Assembly: GCF_900188455.1 (NCBI RefSeq)
Contig: NZ_FZOL01000002.1
Span: 113,293 to 177,292, forward strand
Direction: 5' to 3'
DNA from: Pseudomonas japonica
Lineage (GTDB): Bacteria > Pseudomonadota > Gammaproteobacteria > Pseudomonadales > Pseudomonadaceae
DNA length: 64,000 nt
In this document: positions 40,795-51,947 of the stretch, piece by piece
Layout of the letters: each line of letters starts with the position of its first letter
How positions within the stretch are numbered: the first letter of the stretch is position 1
The notes under the pieces: model-generated
Seen by the model: only the letters and a program-made list of their open reading frames with translations
What the model was told of the DNA's origin: nothing
The model's database searches: none
Made by a program: the position numbers and the translations under genes

Positions 40795-41582
40795 GCGATA
40801 TCCCGGAAAACGACCAGCCGATGCCGTTGGTGTCGCACCTCACCGAATTGCGTACCCGCCTGTTGCGCTGCGTCGCCGCGGTCTTCCTGATCTTCGCCGG
40901 GCTGTTCTCCTTCGCCCAGCAGATCTACACCCTGGTCTCGGCGCCGCTGCGTGCGCACCTGCCGGCCAACGCGACGATGATCGCCACCGACGTGGCCTCG
41001 CCGTTCCTCACGCCGTTCAAGCTGACCATGATCGTCTCGCTGTTCCTGGCGATCCCGTACATCCTCTTCCAGATCTGGGGCTTCATCGCCCCGGGCCTGT
41101 ACCGCCATGAAAAACGCGTCGCCGTGCCGCTGCTGGTTTCCAGCATCCTGCTGTTCTACGCCGGCATGGCCTTCGCCTACTTCCTGGTGTTCCCGCTGAT
41201 CTTCGGCTTCTTCGCCAGCGCCACCCCGGAAGGCGTGTCGATGATGACCGACATCGCCAGCTACCTCGATTTCGTCATGACCCTGTTCTTCGCCTTCGGC
41301 GTGGCCTTCGAGATTCCCGTCGCGGTGGTGCTGCTGGTGTGGATCGGCGTGGTCGACGTGCAGTACCTGCGCAAGATCCGCCCTTACGTGATCATCGGCT
41401 GCTTCGTGGTCGGCATGGTCCTGACCCCGCCGGACATCTTCTCGCAGACCCTGCTGGCCGTGCCGATGTGGATGCTGTTCGAGGTCGGCGTGCTGTTCGG
41501 CGGCCTGGTGCGCAAGCGCAGCAAGGAGCATGAGGCCAGCGACGATACCCCTGACGACCAGCCGCCAGCGACCCAACAGTGA
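40791..41582 (+). CDS. tatC: Sec-independent translocase protein TatC
   Basis: A 263-residue polytopic protein, six membrane helices, that recognises the twin-arginine motif. Family signature is [15 protein letters not shown] at the N-terminus and the conserved FAF/F-E segments in [21 protein letters not shown]. The C-terminal tail is charged and overlaps the next gene's GTG start. Confidence 0.97.
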   Translation: MSDIPENDQPMPLVSHLTELRTRLLRCVAAVFLIFAGLFSFAQQIYTLVSAPLRAHLPANATMIATDVASPFLTPFKLTMIVSLFLAIPYILFQIWGFIAPGLYRHEKRVAVPLLVSSILLFYAGMAFAYFLVFPLIFGFFASATPEGVSMMTDIASYLDFVMTLFFAFGVAFEIPVAVVLLVWIGVVDVQYLRKIRPYVIIGCFVVGMVLTPPDIFSQTLLAVPMWMLFEVGVLFGGLVRKRSKEHEASDDTPDDQPPATQQ

Positions 41583-42286
41583 ACCTGCTGCTGCTCGAGG
41601 AGGCCGACTTCACCGCGGCCGACCGGGCGGTCCTCAGCGACCGCCGCTTTACCCATATGCAGGACATCCACCGCGTGGCGGTCGGCGACAGCCTGCGCGT
41701 CGGCCGTCTCGGCGGGCTGATGGGCCAGGCCCGGGTCGAACGCCTGGAAGGCCATGAAGCCGAGCTGTCGCTGAGTTTCGACCAGCCAGCGCCGGCCAAG
41801 CTGCCACTGACCCTGATCCTCGCCCTGCCGCGACCGAAGATGCTCCGTCGGGTGTTCCAGACCGTCGCCACCATGGGCGTGGCGAAGCTGGTGCTGGTCA
41901 ACAGCTACCGGGTGGAAAAGAGCTTCTGGCAGACCCCGTTCCTCGCCCCCGAGGCGATCCGCGAAAACCTCATCCTCGGCCTGGAACAGGCGCGCGACAC
42001 GGTGCTGCCCGAGGTGATCATCGAGAAGCGCTTCAAGCCCTTCGTCGAGGACCGCCTGCCAGCCATCGCCCAGGGCACCCTCGGCCTGGTCGGCCATCCC
42101 GGCAACCACCCGCCCTGCCCACGCGGCGTCAACCAACCAGTGACCCTGGCCATCGGCCCGGAAGGCGGCTGGATTCCCTACGAAATCGACCTGCTGGGCA
42201 AGGCCGGGCTGGCACCGGTGCAGCTGGGCGAGCGCATCCTGCGTGTGGAAACGGCGGTCACGGCGCTGCTGGCACGTCTGTTCTAG
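41579..42286 (+). CDS. Second RsmE-family methyltransferase (divergent paralogue)
   Basis: A 235-residue RsmE-family SPOUT protein starting at a GTG that overlaps the tatC stop. It keeps the SAM-knot motifs [14 protein letters not shown] and [12 protein letters not shown], but the middle differs from the canonical copy at 10556: [21 protein letters not shown] replaces GVDTITPIVSERCEVRLKDER. It is probably a second rRNA m3U methyltransferase, with either the same or a different target; the sequence cannot decide. Conserved at this place after tatC in other pseudomonads. Confidence 0.88.
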   Translation: MNLLLLEEADFTAADRAVLSDRRFTHMQDIHRVAVGDSLRVGRLGGLMGQARVERLEGHEAELSLSFDQPAPAKLPLTLILALPRPKMLRRVFQTVATMGVAKLVLVNSYRVEKSFWQTPFLAPEAIRENLILGLEQARDTVLPEVIIEKRFKPFVEDRLPAIAQGTLGLVGHPGNHPPCPRGVNQPVTLAIGPEGGWIPYEIDLLGKAGLAPVQLGERILRVETAVTALLARLF

Positions 42287-42292
42287 CGCCAC

Positions 42293-42319
42293 TCCGGAAA
42301 GATCCGACATCTTTCCGGA
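42293..42319 (+). terminator. Hairpin after the tat/rsmE-like operon
   Basis: Perfect 11-base stem TCCGGAAAGAT / ATCTTTCCGGA, loop CCGAC, 7 bases after the stop codon. Followed by CCATTAT, not a real T-tract. Likely transcript end for the ubiE-to-rsmE-like run. Confidence 0.6.
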
Positions 42320-42464
42320 CCATTATCCACACTCCGCATAAGACTATTGGCTAGTCTGGAAAGCCCGTTTCAGACAGGTTTCTACCTTCAGTTTCGGCGT
42401 CGCGCGCCGATGCAGGATCACCTCTAATAAAAACCTGTCCGCCTGATCGAAATGGAGTCCCAGC

Positions 42465-44381
42465 ATGTACCGATGGATGGCCCAGCACCTGGGCAATGTG
42501 AGCGTCAACCTGAAACTGGGCATCGGCTTCAGCGTGGTCCTGCTGCTGACCCTGGTGATCACCCTCACCGGCTGGTCCGGGCTGAGCGGCGTGATCGACC
42601 GTGGCGACAAGCTCGGCGAGATTTCCGAGGTCTACCAGGCCACCCAGGTCCTGCGCATTTCCCGCCAGACCTATGAGCACAAGCGTGACGCCGAGTCCAT
42701 CGCTCAGGTGGAGAAGGCCCTGACCGCGCTGGACGGCGAACTGCGCAAGGTGGAAAAGCTCATCAGCGAAGGCGACGACCATCGCCGCCTGGTACAGCAG
42801 AGCGAGGCGGTGCGCGAGTACGAGCGCAACTTCACCGAGCTGAAGAAGTCCGCCGACGCCCGCGAGGCCGCGCGGGTCGTGCTCGGTGCCAGCGCCGACA
42901 AGGCGGCCGCGCTGATCGCCAAGGTCCAGCAGGCGCTGCTGCAAGGCGGCGACATCCAGCTGTTCAACAGCGCGGTGGAGACCGCCAGCCTGCTGCAGCA
43001 GGCGCGCTTCCAGGTGCGCGGCTACACCTACAGCGGCGCGAACAAGTACCAGGCGACCGCCCTGACCGCCATCGACCAGGCCCTGAGCCTGCTCAAGAGC
43101 CTGCCTGAGCGCGTACCGGCGGAACACCATGGCGACCTCGCCGACGCCGCCGACGCGCTGTCCGCCTACCGTGGCGCCGTGGTGCAGTTCGGCAACGCCC
43201 AGGAAAGCAGCGAACAGGCCCTGACGAAGATGGGTCAGCAAGGCACCCGCCTGCTCGACCTGAGCACCGAGCTGAGCGTGTCGCAGACCAGGATCCGCGA
43301 TGCCGAATCGCAGCAGGCCAAGTCGACCCTGGGCCTGGCCACCGTGCTGGCACTGCTGTTCGGCATCCTCGCCTCCTGGGCCATCACCCGGCAGATCATC
43401 ATCCCGCTGCGCCACGCCCTCACCGCCGTGGACCGCATCGCCGGCGGCGACCTCAGCCACGATCTCAACGAGCAGCGCCGCGACGAGCTGGGCCAGTTGC
43501 AGCGCAGCATGCAGCGCATGACCGTCAGCCTGCGCGAGCTGATCGGCGGCATCGGCGACGGTGTCACGCAGATCGCCAGCGCCGCCGAGGAGCTTTCGGC
43601 GGTCACCGAGCAGACCAGCGCCGGGGTCAACAACCAGAAGGTCGAGACCGATCAGGTCGCCACCGCCATGAACGAAATGGCGGCCACCGTGCATGAAGTC
43701 GCACGCAACGCCGAGGAGGCCTCGGAGGCGGCGAAGATGGCCGACAACCAGGCCCGCGAGGGTGACCGCGTGGTAGCCGAGGCCATTGCGCAGATCGAGC
43801 GTCTGGCCAGGGAAGTGGGCAACTCCAGCGAGGCCATGAGCCAGCTCAAGAGCGAGAGCGACAAGATCGGCAGCGTCCTCGACGTGATCAAGTCGGTGGC
43901 CGAGCAGACCAACCTGCTGGCCCTCAACGCCGCCATCGAAGCGGCCCGCGCCGGCGAAGCCGGACGTGGCTTCGCCGTGGTCGCGGATGAAGTACGCAGC
44001 CTGGCGCAGCGTACCCAGCAGTCCACCGAGGAGATCGAGGAATTGATCGCCGGGCTGCAGAACGGCACCCAGCAAGTGGCGGCGGTGATGGACAACAGTC
44101 GCAGCCTCACCGACAGCAGCGTGCAACTGACCCGCAGTGCCGGCGTGTCCCTGGAAACCATCACCCGGACCGTGTCGTCGATCCAGTCGATGAACCAGCA
44201 GATCGCCGCGGCGGCGGAGCAGCAGAGCGCGGTGGCGGAAGAGATCAACCGCAGCGTGATGAACGTGCGCGATGTGTCGGATCAGACAGCATCGGCGAGT
44301 GAGGAAACGGCAGCGTCCAGCGTCGAGCTGGCGCGGCTGGGGACGCATTTGCAGGGGTTGGTTTCGCGGTTCCGGCTGTAG
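42465..44381 (+). CDS. Methyl-accepting chemotaxis protein with helical bimodular sensor (McpQ-like)
   Basis: A 638-residue chemoreceptor. Membrane helices at about 21-40 and 288-308 enclose a ~250-residue all-helical periplasmic domain, the size and pattern of the HBM (two stacked four-helix bundle) sensors. Then HAMP ([26 protein letters not shown]) and the signalling tip [29 protein letters not shown] at about 485-513. In P. putida the gene in this position after the tat/rsmE genes is mcpQ, which senses citrate and citrate-metal complexes; that assignment here rests on position and domain type. Confidence 0.9.
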   Translation: MYRWMAQHLGNVSVNLKLGIGFSVVLLLTLVITLTGWSGLSGVIDRGDKLGEISEVYQATQVLRISRQTYEHKRDAESIAQVEKALTALDGELRKVEKLISEGDDHRRLVQQSEAVREYERNFTELKKSADAREAARVVLGASADKAAALIAKVQQALLQGGDIQLFNSAVETASLLQQARFQVRGYTYSGANKYQATALTAIDQALSLLKSLPERVPAEHHGDLADAADALSAYRGAVVQFGNAQESSEQALTKMGQQGTRLLDLSTELSVSQTRIRDAESQQAKSTLGLATVLALLFGILASWAITRQIIIPLRHALTAVDRIAGGDLSHDLNEQRRDELGQLQRSMQRMTVSLRELIGGIGDGVTQIASAAEELSAVTEQTSAGVNNQKVETDQVATAMNEMAATVHEVARNAEEASEAAKMADNQAREGDRVVAEAIAQIERLAREVGNSSEAMSQLKSESDKIGSVLDVIKSVAEQTNLLALNAAIEAARAGEAGRGFAVVADEVRSLAQRTQQSTEEIEELIAGLQNGTQQVAAVMDNSRSLTDSSVQLTRSAGVSLETITRTVSSIQSMNQQIAAAAEQQSAVAEEINRSVMNVRDVSDQTASASEETAASSVELARLGTHLQGLVSRFRL

Positions 44382-44390
44382 TCGCGAGTG

Positions 44391-44507
44391 TGGACCGCTT
44401 TGCGGTCCTTCGCGGTGGTTCGTCACACGACAAGCCACGCTCCTACAGCGGTAGCGCGTATCCTCGTAGGAGCGTGGCTTGCCCGCGAAGGCCTGCAAAG
44501 CAGGCCC
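44391..44507. repeat. Variant REP pair with 14-base insert in one arm
   Basis: Same structure as 10404-10521: one arm carries 14 extra bases after CCTTCGCGG. The segment 44408-44447 is identical to 10421-10460, 34 kb away. It separates the convergent mcp and ABC transporter genes. Confidence 0.88.
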
Positions 44508-44514
44508 AGAGGAC

Positions 44515-45258
44515 TTAAAGGACTTGCCGCAGAAACGCCTGGGCCCGCAGATCCTTCGGCGTCGTGAAGAACTGCTCCGGCGGCGAATCCTCCAGCAATT
44601 TGCCGTGATCGAAGAACAGCACCCGGTCCGCCACTTCCCGGGCAAAGCCCATCTCGTGGGTCACGCAGACCATGGTCATGCCTTCCTGGGCCAGGGTCTT
44701 CATCACGTCCAGCACCTCGCCGACCATCTCCGGGTCGAGCGCCGAAGTCGGCTCGTCGAACAGCATGACCTTGGGGTCCATCGCCAGCGCCCGGGCGATC
44801 GCCACGCGCTGCTGCTGGCCACCGGACAACCGCGACGGGTACTCGTTGGCCTTCTGGCCGATACCCACCTTGTCCAGCAACGCCCGGGCCTTGGCCTCGC
44901 GCTCGGCCTTGCCGCGCTTGCGCACGACCTTCTGCGCCAGGCACAGGTTCTCCAGCACGGTCATGTGCGGGAACAGGTTGAAATGCTGGAACACCATGCC
45001 CACTTCGCGGCGATAGGCGTTGATATCGGTCTTCGGGTCGGCCAGTTGCAGACCGTCGATGGCGACGCTACCGGAGTCGAACGATTCCAGGCCGTTCAGG
45101 CAACGCAGGAAGGTCGACTTGCCCGAACCGGACGGGCCGAGCACCACCAGCACCTCGCCACGCGCCACCTGGGTGGTGACGTTATCCACAGCCCGGACGA
45201 CCATGCCGCGGGTGTCGAAGACTTTGGTCAGATCACGGACTTCAATCACTTTGCGCAA
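44515..45258 (-). CDS. Polar amino-acid ABC transporter ATPase
   Basis: A 247-residue ATPase of the GlnQ/HisP/AotP type. Walker [10 protein letters not shown] at about 40-48, Q-loop region, signature LSGGQQQR, Walker [13 protein letters not shown], switch His in CVTHEMGF. It overlaps the permease by 17 bases. With the permease and the binding protein it forms a three-gene importer; one permease gene suggests a homodimer. Substrate is probably a polar amino acid; not determinable here. Confidence 0.93.
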   Translation of the reverse strand: MRKVIEVRDLTKVFDTRGMVVRAVDNVTTQVARGEVLVVLGPSGSGKSTFLRCLNGLESFDSGSVAIDGLQLADPKTDINAYRREVGMVFQHFNLFPHMTVLENLCLAQKVVRKRGKAEREAKARALLDKVGIGQKANEYPSRLSGGQQQRVAIARALAMDPKVMLFDEPTSALDPEMVGEVLDVMKTLAQEGMTMVCVTHEMGFAREVADRVLFFDHGKLLEDSPPEQFFTTPKDLRAQAFLRQVL

Positions 45259-46204
45259 GCCTCCGCTCGAGCCGGCTGGCGAAATGCGACAGCGGCAGGT
45301 TGATCAGCAGGTACAGCCCGGCGACGCAGAACCAGATCTCGAAGGTCGAGAACGAGGTGGTGATCGCCTCGCGGCCGCTCTTGGTCAGTTCGGTGATGGC
45401 GATCACCGAGACCAGCGACGTGTCCTTGACCAGGCTGATGAACTGCCCGGCCAGCGGCGGCAGCACACGCTTGAACGCCTGCGGCAGGATCACGTGGCGC
45501 ATCGACTGCGAGGCGTTCAGGCCCAGCGAACGCGCCGCCTCGCCCTGGCCCTTGGCGATCGACTGCACGCCGGCACGGACGATTTCCGCCACATAGGCGC
45601 CGGTGAACAGCGCCAGCGCGGCCACCCCGGCGAACTCGCGGGACAGGTTGAGCACGGTACCGATGAAGAAATAGAAGATGAAGATCTGCACCAGCAGCGG
45701 CGTACCACGCACCAGTTCGACGTAGACCGTCGACAGGTCGCGCAGGGTCGGATTGCTGGACAGGCGGCAGAGGCCGGCGAACAGTCCGATCACCAGGCCG
45801 AGGATCCCGGAGGCCACGGAAATCCACACCGTGGTCCACAGCCCCCAGGCCAGCGGGCCGGCGGCCCAGTGGTGGGTCAGGCCGACGACGTCGCCTTCCG
45901 CCACGTCGTCGCCCTGGGACAGCTTCACGCTGGCCGGATCGACTTCCAGCACCTGCTGGTTGCCGTCTTCGTCACGCAGGGTCACCACTGCGGTGTCGCC
46001 CTTGCGCACGATCTCCTGCACGGTGCCATAGCCGGCGGCACGATGGGCCTCCTCGGCCTGGTAGGCGAAGTACTGCGGTATCCGGTTCCAGCGCCACTCG
46101 TAGGAAATCATCGAGGTGGCGAAATACAGACTCAGCGCCAGTCCGACCAGGACCAGCGCGGTCAGCCCGTGCCAGGGCCACTGGGCTTTCTTGTGTTTGA
46201 TCAC
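45242..46204 (-). CDS. Polar amino-acid ABC transporter permease
   Basis: A 320-residue inner-membrane permease of the HisM/GlnP family. It is longer than usual (about 220) because of a ~95-residue N-terminal part with one helix (about 12-30) and a soluble segment before the transmembrane core. The coupling EAA motif region is [30 protein letters not shown] (about 215-245), and the typical [17 protein letters not shown] precedes it. Confidence 0.93.
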   Translation of the reverse strand: MIKHKKAQWPWHGLTALVLVGLALSLYFATSMISYEWRWNRIPQYFAYQAEEAHRAAGYGTVQEIVRKGDTAVVTLRDEDGNQQVLEVDPASVKLSQGDDVAEGDVVGLTHHWAAGPLAWGLWTTVWISVASGILGLVIGLFAGLCRLSSNPTLRDLSTVYVELVRGTPLLVQIFIFYFFIGTVLNLSREFAGVAALALFTGAYVAEIVRAGVQSIAKGQGEAARSLGLNASQSMRHVILPQAFKRVLPPLAGQFISLVKDTSLVSVIAITELTKSGREAITTSFSTFEIWFCVAGLYLLINLPLSHFASRLERRLAQSD

Positions 46205-46231
46205 GTGAGGCGTTCCCCTAAAAAGCCAACT

Positions 46232-46330
46232 GGGGCCGCTTTGCGACCCTTCGCGAGCAAGCTCGCTCCCACAGGATCACACGGACCTCGTGGGAGCGAG
46301 CTTGCTCGCGAAGGGCTGCAAAGCAGCCCC
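46232..46330. repeat. REP pair of a second family (GTGGGAGCGAGCTTGCTCGCGAA)
   Basis: Inverted copies ending in CTCGCTCCCAC and starting GTGGGAGCGAGC, with outer GGGGCCGC/GCAGCCCC arms. It differs from the GTAGGAGCG family seen elsewhere here and lies inside an operon, between the binding-protein gene and the permease gene. Confidence 0.9.
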
Positions 46331-46391
46331 AGTATGTCAACTGACCGGCATCGTTCGTCTCGATTCGAAACTCACGGCCTGCAGTTGCCGT

Positions 46392-47195
46392 TTATTCCAT
46401 GTCCTTCAGCCACTCGGTCTTCTTGAACCACTTGTCGTGGATTCGATCGTAGGTGCCGTCGTGCTTGATCTGGTGCAGGAAATTGTTGATGAAGTTCAGG
46501 CTGTCGTGATCGCCTTTCTTCAGGCCGAAGGCCAGGGGCTCGAAGGTGAACGGCTCGTCCAGGTAGACCAGCTTGCCGTTGCCGACCTTGGTCACCGCGA
46601 CAACGTTGTACGGCGCGTCGTAGACGAAGGCATCGGCCTTGCCGTTGACCACGTCCATCACGCCTTCCTGCTCGTTGTCGTAGCCGTGGTACTGGGCCTT
46701 GCCGATCAGCTTCTTGGCGACCATTTCGCCGGTGGTGCCCAGCTTGGAGGTCAGGCGGTATTCAGCGCTGTTCAGGTCCTTGTAGGACTTGATCTTGTCC
46801 GACAGCTCCTTGCGGATCAGCAGGGTCTGGCCGACGACGATGAAGGGTTCGCTGAAGTTCAGCTTCAGGTTGCGTTCCTGGGTCAGGGTCATGCCGCTGC
46901 CGATCATGTCGAACTTGTCGGTCATCAGCGCCGGGATGATGCCGTCATAGGCGGTGGAGACCAGCTCCAGCTTGACGCCCATGGACTTGGCCATGGCCTT
47001 GAGGATGTCCACTTCGAAACCGACGATCTCGCCGCGCTTGTTGGTCATCTCGAACGGCATGTAGGTCGGGTCCATGCCTACGCGCAGGGTGCCGCGCTTG
47101 ACCGCGTCATCGATCACGCCGGCCTGTGCGGTGCTGACCGCGACAGTGGCGGCGACGCCGGCCAGCAGCATCGACAGATACTTTTTGAACATCAC
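46392..47195 (-). CDS. Polar amino-acid ABC transporter periplasmic binding protein
   Basis: A 267-residue SBP_bac_3 protein with signal peptide (about 1-25, ending AQA before GVIDDAVKRGTLRVGMDPTYMPFEM). Family motifs GEIVGFEVDILKAMAKSMGVKLELV, DMIGSGMTLTQERNLKLNFSEPF and the Arg/Asp amino-acid binding region fit polar amino acids such as glutamine or glutamate. First gene of the transporter operon; a 187-bp gap with a REP pair separates it from the permease. An AATAAAATT element at about 47223-47231 read on the minus strand may be its -10. Confidence 0.92.
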   Translation of the reverse strand: MMFKKYLSMLLAGVAATVAVSTAQAGVIDDAVKRGTLRVGMDPTYMPFEMTNKRGEIVGFEVDILKAMAKSMGVKLELVSTAYDGIIPALMTDKFDMIGSGMTLTQERNLKLNFSEPFIVVGQTLLIRKELSDKIKSYKDLNSAEYRLTSKLGTTGEMVAKKLIGKAQYHGYDNEQEGVMDVVNGKADAFVYDAPYNVVAVTKVGNGKLVYLDEPFTFEPLAFGLKKGDHDSLNFINNFLHQIKHDGTYDRIHDKWFKKTEWLKDME

Positions 47196-47340
47196 CAGGT
47201 TCCCCCAACAAGAAAACGCTCTAATTTTATTGTGTGCGCGAAAAGTCCTACAGGGATCGCGCCATAGTCGGGGTGGGATGCTAACGCATGAGCGGCACGG
47301 GACCTAGCGTCCGTGACGACTTTGTTACTTATTGATACCA

Positions 47341-47375
47341 GAAAAAGCGAACGGGGCGACCGAAGTCGCCCCGTT
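47341..47375 (-). terminator. Rho-independent terminator of opgGH
   Basis: On the minus strand AACGGGGCGAC, TTCG loop, GTCGCCCCGTT, then CGCTTTTTC. Placed 6 bases after the opgH stop. Confidence 0.92.
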
Positions 47376-47380
47376 GCGGA

Positions 47381-49951
47381 TCAAGCGCTGGCCAGGCTCG
47401 GCTGCAGCACCGGCTCTGGGTGCAACGGCAGCAGTGGCGAGTGCGGATCGTTGGCGATCGACGCACGCCAGACGTCCAACCAGGCCGCGTTGTGCTCGGC
47501 CCAGACGCTGTCGTGCAGACGCGACAGTGCGACCGGGTCGCTGAGCAGGGCCAGGCGGGTCGCGCCGTCGAGGCCGGACGGGCCGACCTGCAGGGCCTTG
47601 GCGATACGCTCGGCGCGCAGCGCCTCGATCGGCTCGGCGACGCCGTGGCGGGCGGTGGCCAGGGCGCAGGCCAGGGCATTCTGCTGCGGGTCGACCACGG
47701 CCCGGACGAAACCGTCGTGCAGCGCGTGCCAGCGGTTTTCGTGGGTGTACTGGTCGGTGGCCAGCAGTTCCTGCGGCGTGGCGTACTCCTCGGGGATGAG
47801 GAACAGCTTCTCGTCCTTGGCGCGCAGGCCCAGGTTGACCCGGCTGGAGATCACCGAGACCGGGATCGACAGGGTCAGCGAACCGACGATGGGCACCAGC
47901 CACCACAGGAAGCTCGGGTTCAGCCAGGCCACCAGCAGCGCCCAGGCCACGCCGAGCAAAGTCTGCGGACCATGGCGGCGCACCGCTTCGCTCCACGGCG
48001 TGGAGTCGTCGTCACGCTGCGGCGAGTTCCAGGTCGCGGCCCAGCCGAGGAAGGCGGCGAGGACGAAACGGGTGTGGAAGATCATCCGCACCGGCGCCAG
48101 CAGCATGGAGAAGAGCATCTCCAGGAGCATCGACAGGGTGACCTTGATCCGTCCGCCGTACTCTTTCGCACCCTTGGCCCAGATCAGGATGACGCTGAGC
48201 AGCTTGGGCAGGAACAGCAGGACGATGGTGGTCGAGAACAGCGCGATGGCTTTTTCCGGGTGCCACTGCGGCCACAGCGGGTACAACTGCCGCGGTTCGA
48301 GGAAGTACTGCGGCTCCATCAGGGTGTTGGTCGCCAGCAGCGCGGTCGACAGCACCAGGAAGAAGAACCACAGCGGCGCCGACAGGTACGACATCACCCC
48401 GGTGAGGAACACCGCGCGGTGCACCGGGTGCATGCCCTTGACCAAGAACAGGCGGAAGTTCATCAGGTTGCCGTGGCACCAGCGGCGGTCGCGCTTGAGC
48501 TCGTCGAGCAGGTTCGGCGGCAGTTCTTCGTAGCTGCCCGGCAGGTCATAGGCGATCCACACGCCCCAGCCGGCACGGCGCATCAGCGCGGCTTCGACGA
48601 AGTCGTGGGAAAGGATCGCGCCGGCGAAGGCACCCTTGCCCGGCAACGGCGCCAGGGCGCAGTGCTCGATGAACGGCTTCATGCGGATGATCGCGTTGTG
48701 CCCCCAGTAGTGCGACTCACCCAGCTGCCAGAAGTGCAGACCAGCGGTGAACAGCGGGCCGTAGACGCGAGTGGCGAACTGCTGCATGCGCGCATACAGG
48801 GTGTCCATGCCCGAGGCCTTCGGCGCGGTCTGGATGATCCCGGCGTCCGGGTTGGCTTCCATCAGGCGCACCAGGCTGGTGAGGCATTCACCGCTCATCA
48901 CGCTGTCGGCGTCGAGGACCACCATGTAGCGGTAGTCGCTGCCCCAGCGGCGGCAGAAGTCATCGAGGTTGCCGCTCTTGCGCTTCACGCGACGACGGCG
49001 GCGACGGTAGAAGATCCTGCCGAAGCCCTTGGCCTCGCGGCACACGTCCAGCCAGGCCTGTTGTTCGGCCACGGCGATGTCGGTGTCGTTGGTGTCGCTG
49101 AGGACGAAGAAGTCGAAACGGTCGAGGTCGCCGGTGGCGGCCACCGACTCGAAGGTCGCGCGCAGGCCGGCGAACACCCGTGGCACGTCTTCGTTGCAGA
49201 TCGGCATGACCAGCGCGGTGCGCGCGCCCTTCTCGATCGGCTCGTTACCGGCGCTGCTCCCGGAAATGCGGTACTTGTCGCGTCCGGTGAGCAGTTCGAG
49301 GAAGCCCATCAGGGCGGTCCAGAAGCCCGCCGAGACCCAGCAGAAGAGGATGCCGAAGAGGATCAGGATGGTGGTCTGCAGCGCATACGGCCAGACCTGG
49401 GTGGCGGTCTGCAGCAGCGGCTGGTGCAGGACTTCGTCGAGGTCGACGAACGACCAGCCCTGGTACGGCAGGATGCCCTTCATGTACCAGCCGGCGACCA
49501 GGGTCTGACCGACCATCAGCGCCAGCAGGATGTAGCGGCGCATCGAGCCGACCCAGCGCCAGCGCGCGGCCGGCAGCTCGCGCTTCTCCGGGGCCGGCGC
49601 ATTGGTGCGCCCGGTCATCCGGCGCCAGGCGCGAACCAGGATGTTGGTCCGCCACGGCTCGGGAATCACCCGGGTCCGGCGGATCGGCGGGGTCGCCTTG
49701 AGGCAGACCCGGCCGCTGGCATCGAGACCGAGCATCTCGGCCTCTTCCATATCAGTAGCGCTGAGCAGGTTCAGGCGGCCGCCGACCGAGCCCTGGGCAG
49801 GCTCGGCGGTGGCGCCCGACTGTGCGGACAGGCGCTGGTGCAGCTCGCTGAACGAGGAGCAGCTGGCCAGTTCGGCACGCTGCTCGTCGCTCAGGGGTAG
49901 ATGGGCCAGGTATTCGGCAAGCGATTCTGGCCGTGCGCAAGAGTTACTCAT
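47381..49951 (-). CDS. opgH: Glucans biosynthesis glucosyltransferase H
   Basis: An 856-residue inner-membrane glycosyltransferase (family GT2) that makes the linear beta-1,2 backbone of osmoregulated periplasmic glucans from UDP-glucose. Two N-terminal helices (about 140-165 and 195-220) precede the cytoplasmic catalytic domain with [27 protein letters not shown] (about 345) and [17 protein letters not shown] (the QxxRW-like end), followed by several C-terminal helices (about 510-690). Overlaps opgG by 8 bases. Confidence 0.96.
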   Translation of the reverse strand: MSNSCARPESLAEYLAHLPLSDEQRAELASCSSFSELHQRLSAQSGATAEPAQGSVGGRLNLLSATDMEEAEMLGLDASGRVCLKATPPIRRTRVIPEPWRTNILVRAWRRMTGRTNAPAPEKRELPAARWRWVGSMRRYILLALMVGQTLVAGWYMKGILPYQGWSFVDLDEVLHQPLLQTATQVWPYALQTTILILFGILFCWVSAGFWTALMGFLELLTGRDKYRISGSSAGNEPIEKGARTALVMPICNEDVPRVFAGLRATFESVAATGDLDRFDFFVLSDTNDTDIAVAEQQAWLDVCREAKGFGRIFYRRRRRRVKRKSGNLDDFCRRWGSDYRYMVVLDADSVMSGECLTSLVRLMEANPDAGIIQTAPKASGMDTLYARMQQFATRVYGPLFTAGLHFWQLGESHYWGHNAIIRMKPFIEHCALAPLPGKGAFAGAILSHDFVEAALMRRAGWGVWIAYDLPGSYEELPPNLLDELKRDRRWCHGNLMNFRLFLVKGMHPVHRAVFLTGVMSYLSAPLWFFFLVLSTALLATNTLMEPQYFLEPRQLYPLWPQWHPEKAIALFSTTIVLLFLPKLLSVILIWAKGAKEYGGRIKVTLSMLLEMLFSMLLAPVRMIFHTRFVLAAFLGWAATWNSPQRDDDSTPWSEAVRRHGPQTLLGVAWALLVAWLNPSFLWWLVPIVGSLTLSIPVSVISSRVNLGLRAKDEKLFLIPEEYATPQELLATDQYTHENRWHALHDGFVRAVVDPQQNALACALATARHGVAEPIEALRAERIAKALQVGPSGLDGATRLALLSDPVALSRLHDSVWAEHNAAWLDVWRASIANDPHSPLLPLHPEPVLQPSLASA

Positions 49952-51683
49952 CGGCTGGCAACTGATAGCTCCAGGTCTCGGTCAGCACCTGTTCGGTGGT
50001 GGCCGGGGCCTCGGGGGTGGGCGCCGCTTCGGCGGCTGGCTGCTCGGCAGGTGCTTCGGCTTTCGCGGCTTTGGCGGCGGCCTTGTCATGCTTCGCGGGT
50101 TTGTCCTGTTTTTCCTGCTTGGCCGGTTCGGCCTTGACCGGCTCGACCGGTACGTCGCGAACCAGCGCGGCGCGCATTTCCACAGCCTTCCCCGGATCCT
50201 TGACCTTCATCCGCAGGGTCAGGCGCCAGCCCTTGATTTCAGGGTTGTAGCGCAGGTTGTTCTCCACCACTTCGGCGTTGTCGCCAACGCTGATCTGGCT
50301 GCGCAGCGCGGTGTCTTCCGGCAGCTTGGCCAGCACCGGGCCCTCGAAGTCGACGAGGAAGGCCACGCTGCCGTCCGGCTGACGAATCAGGTTGGACTGC
50401 TTGACGTCGCCGGTGGAACGCATGGTCTGCTTGACCCAACCGAGATCCGGCGAGTGGAATGCCGACTCGTCCATGGTCCAGTGCAGGCGGTACTGGTACT
50501 CGATCGGGGTACCTGGCTCAGGCAGTTTTTCCGGGCTCCAGAAGGCCACGATATTGTCGTTGGTCTCGTCGGCGGTCGGGATCTCGACCAGATCGACGGT
50601 ACCCTTGCCCCAGTCGCCTTTCGGTTCGATCCAGGTGCTCGGACGCTTCTGGTAGTTGTCGTCCAGGTCTTCGAAGAAGCTGAAATCGCGATTGCGCTGC
50701 AGCAGACCGAAGCCGCGCGGGTTTTCCACGCTGAAGTTGCTCACGGCCAGGTGTTTCGGGTTGTTCAGCGGACGCCACAGCCACTCGCCGTTGCCGGCAT
50801 GGATCGACAGGCCTTCGGAGTCATGCAGCGAAGGACGGTAGTTCGGCACGCGCGACGGCTGGTTGCTGCCGAACAGGTACATGCTGGTCAGCGGAGCGAT
50901 GCCCAGGCGGCTGACGTGGTCGCGCAGGAACACCTTGGACTCGACGTCGACGATGGTGTCGCTGCCCGGACGCAGGATCAGCTTGTAGGCACCGGTGGAA
51001 CGCGGTGAATCCAGCAGGGCGTAGATCACCAGGTGCTTGTCGGCGGCTTTCGGGCGTTCGACCCAGAACTCGGTGAAACGCGGGAACTCTTCGCCGGACG
51101 GCAGCGCGGTGTCGATGGCCAGGCCGCGGGCGGACAGGCCATACACCTGGCCCTTACCGACCACACGGAAATAGCTGGCGCCGAGCAGGGTCATGATCTC
51201 GTCCTGCTTGTCCGCCTTGTTGATCGGGTACAGCACGCGGAAACCGGCATAGCCCAGCTGCTCGGTGGCCTTGGCGTCGAACTGCAGGTCGCCGAAGTCG
51301 AAGCGGCTCGGGTCGTACTTGATTTCTTCGACGGTGGTGGCGGTGACTTCGTTGATTTTCACCGGCGTGTCGAAGTGCATGCCCTGGTGATAGAAGGACA
51401 GCTTGAACGGCGTCTTGTCGTCCGCCCACTCGGCTTTCTCGGAGCGGAAATGGATCTTCTGGTAATCGCCGAACTTCATGTCGCGGAAGACCGCCGGCAG
51501 GTTGCTTTTCGGTGCTTCGTACTTCTGCCCGGCCAGGTCCTTCGCCTTGGCCGCCACGTCGTCAAGGTTGAACGCCCAGAGCTGGCCGGCGCCGAGCAGG
51601 CAGACCAGTGCCGAACCTGCGAGCAGAGCCTTGCGCAGCCGATTGGCAGGCGTTCTTGGAGCATCAAAGGGACTTACAATCAC
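49944..51683 (-). CDS. opgG: Glucans biosynthesis protein G
   Basis: A 579-residue periplasmic protein that branches and processes the glucan made by OpgH. Starts at GTG 51683, 6 bases after GAGGG; a TTG two codons earlier is possible but too close to the ribosome site. Signal peptide ends ...GAGQLWA before [16 protein letters not shown]. Family motifs [13 protein letters not shown] and [19 protein letters not shown] are present. Unusual for the family, the last ~65 residues are a Lys/Ala/Pro-rich tail ([22 protein letters not shown]) before the end. First gene of opgGH. Confidence 0.94.
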   Translation of the reverse strand: MIVSPFDAPRTPANRLRKALLAGSALVCLLGAGQLWAFNLDDVAAKAKDLAGQKYEAPKSNLPAVFRDMKFGDYQKIHFRSEKAEWADDKTPFKLSFYHQGMHFDTPVKINEVTATTVEEIKYDPSRFDFGDLQFDAKATEQLGYAGFRVLYPINKADKQDEIMTLLGASYFRVVGKGQVYGLSARGLAIDTALPSGEEFPRFTEFWVERPKAADKHLVIYALLDSPRSTGAYKLILRPGSDTIVDVESKVFLRDHVSRLGIAPLTSMYLFGSNQPSRVPNYRPSLHDSEGLSIHAGNGEWLWRPLNNPKHLAVSNFSVENPRGFGLLQRNRDFSFFEDLDDNYQKRPSTWIEPKGDWGKGTVDLVEIPTADETNDNIVAFWSPEKLPEPGTPIEYQYRLHWTMDESAFHSPDLGWVKQTMRSTGDVKQSNLIRQPDGSVAFLVDFEGPVLAKLPEDTALRSQISVGDNAEVVENNLRYNPEIKGWRLTLRMKVKDPGKAVEMRAALVRDVPVEPVKAEPAKQEKQDKPAKHDKAAAKAAKAEAPAEQPAAEAAPTPEAPATTEQVLTETWSYQLPADE

Positions 51684-51911
51684 GAGCAACCCTCGCCGAA
51701 AACAGATCTAAAGAACCAACGGCCAGCGACACATGCCGGGTTGGCGAGCACTGTTCGGACTCCGAAAGGGCTCAATGATTCCCCAAACGGTTCCGGACAG
51801 TTCTCGAGTCAGAGTGAAACAGGCCGTCGAACGTCGGCCCACGTAGCGCGCGATTATCTAGCAGGCTGCGTTACAACGCATCAGGGCCGGCCAACTATTT
51901 TTGCTGTGAAT

Positions 51912-51943
51912 CCCCTTGTTTTCCTGCAAACAGGGGGTTTTTT
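51912..51943 (+). terminator. Orphan plus-strand Rho-independent terminator
   Basis: CCCCTTGTTT / AAACAGGGGG stem (one G-T) with loop TCCTGC, followed by TTTTTT. The T-tract is on the plus strand, yet both flanking genes, opgG and dtd, are on the minus strand. It could end a short plus-strand transcript, or fold with its A-tract on the minus strand after dtd without a U-run. Confidence 0.7.
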
Positions 51944-51947
51944 GACG

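Noticed and set aside
42420..42464. FliA (sigma-28) promoter before the chemoreceptor gene
   Set aside because: A TAAAA and a GCCTGATC segment are present but the spacing is about 9 bases rather than 15, so the match does not hold.
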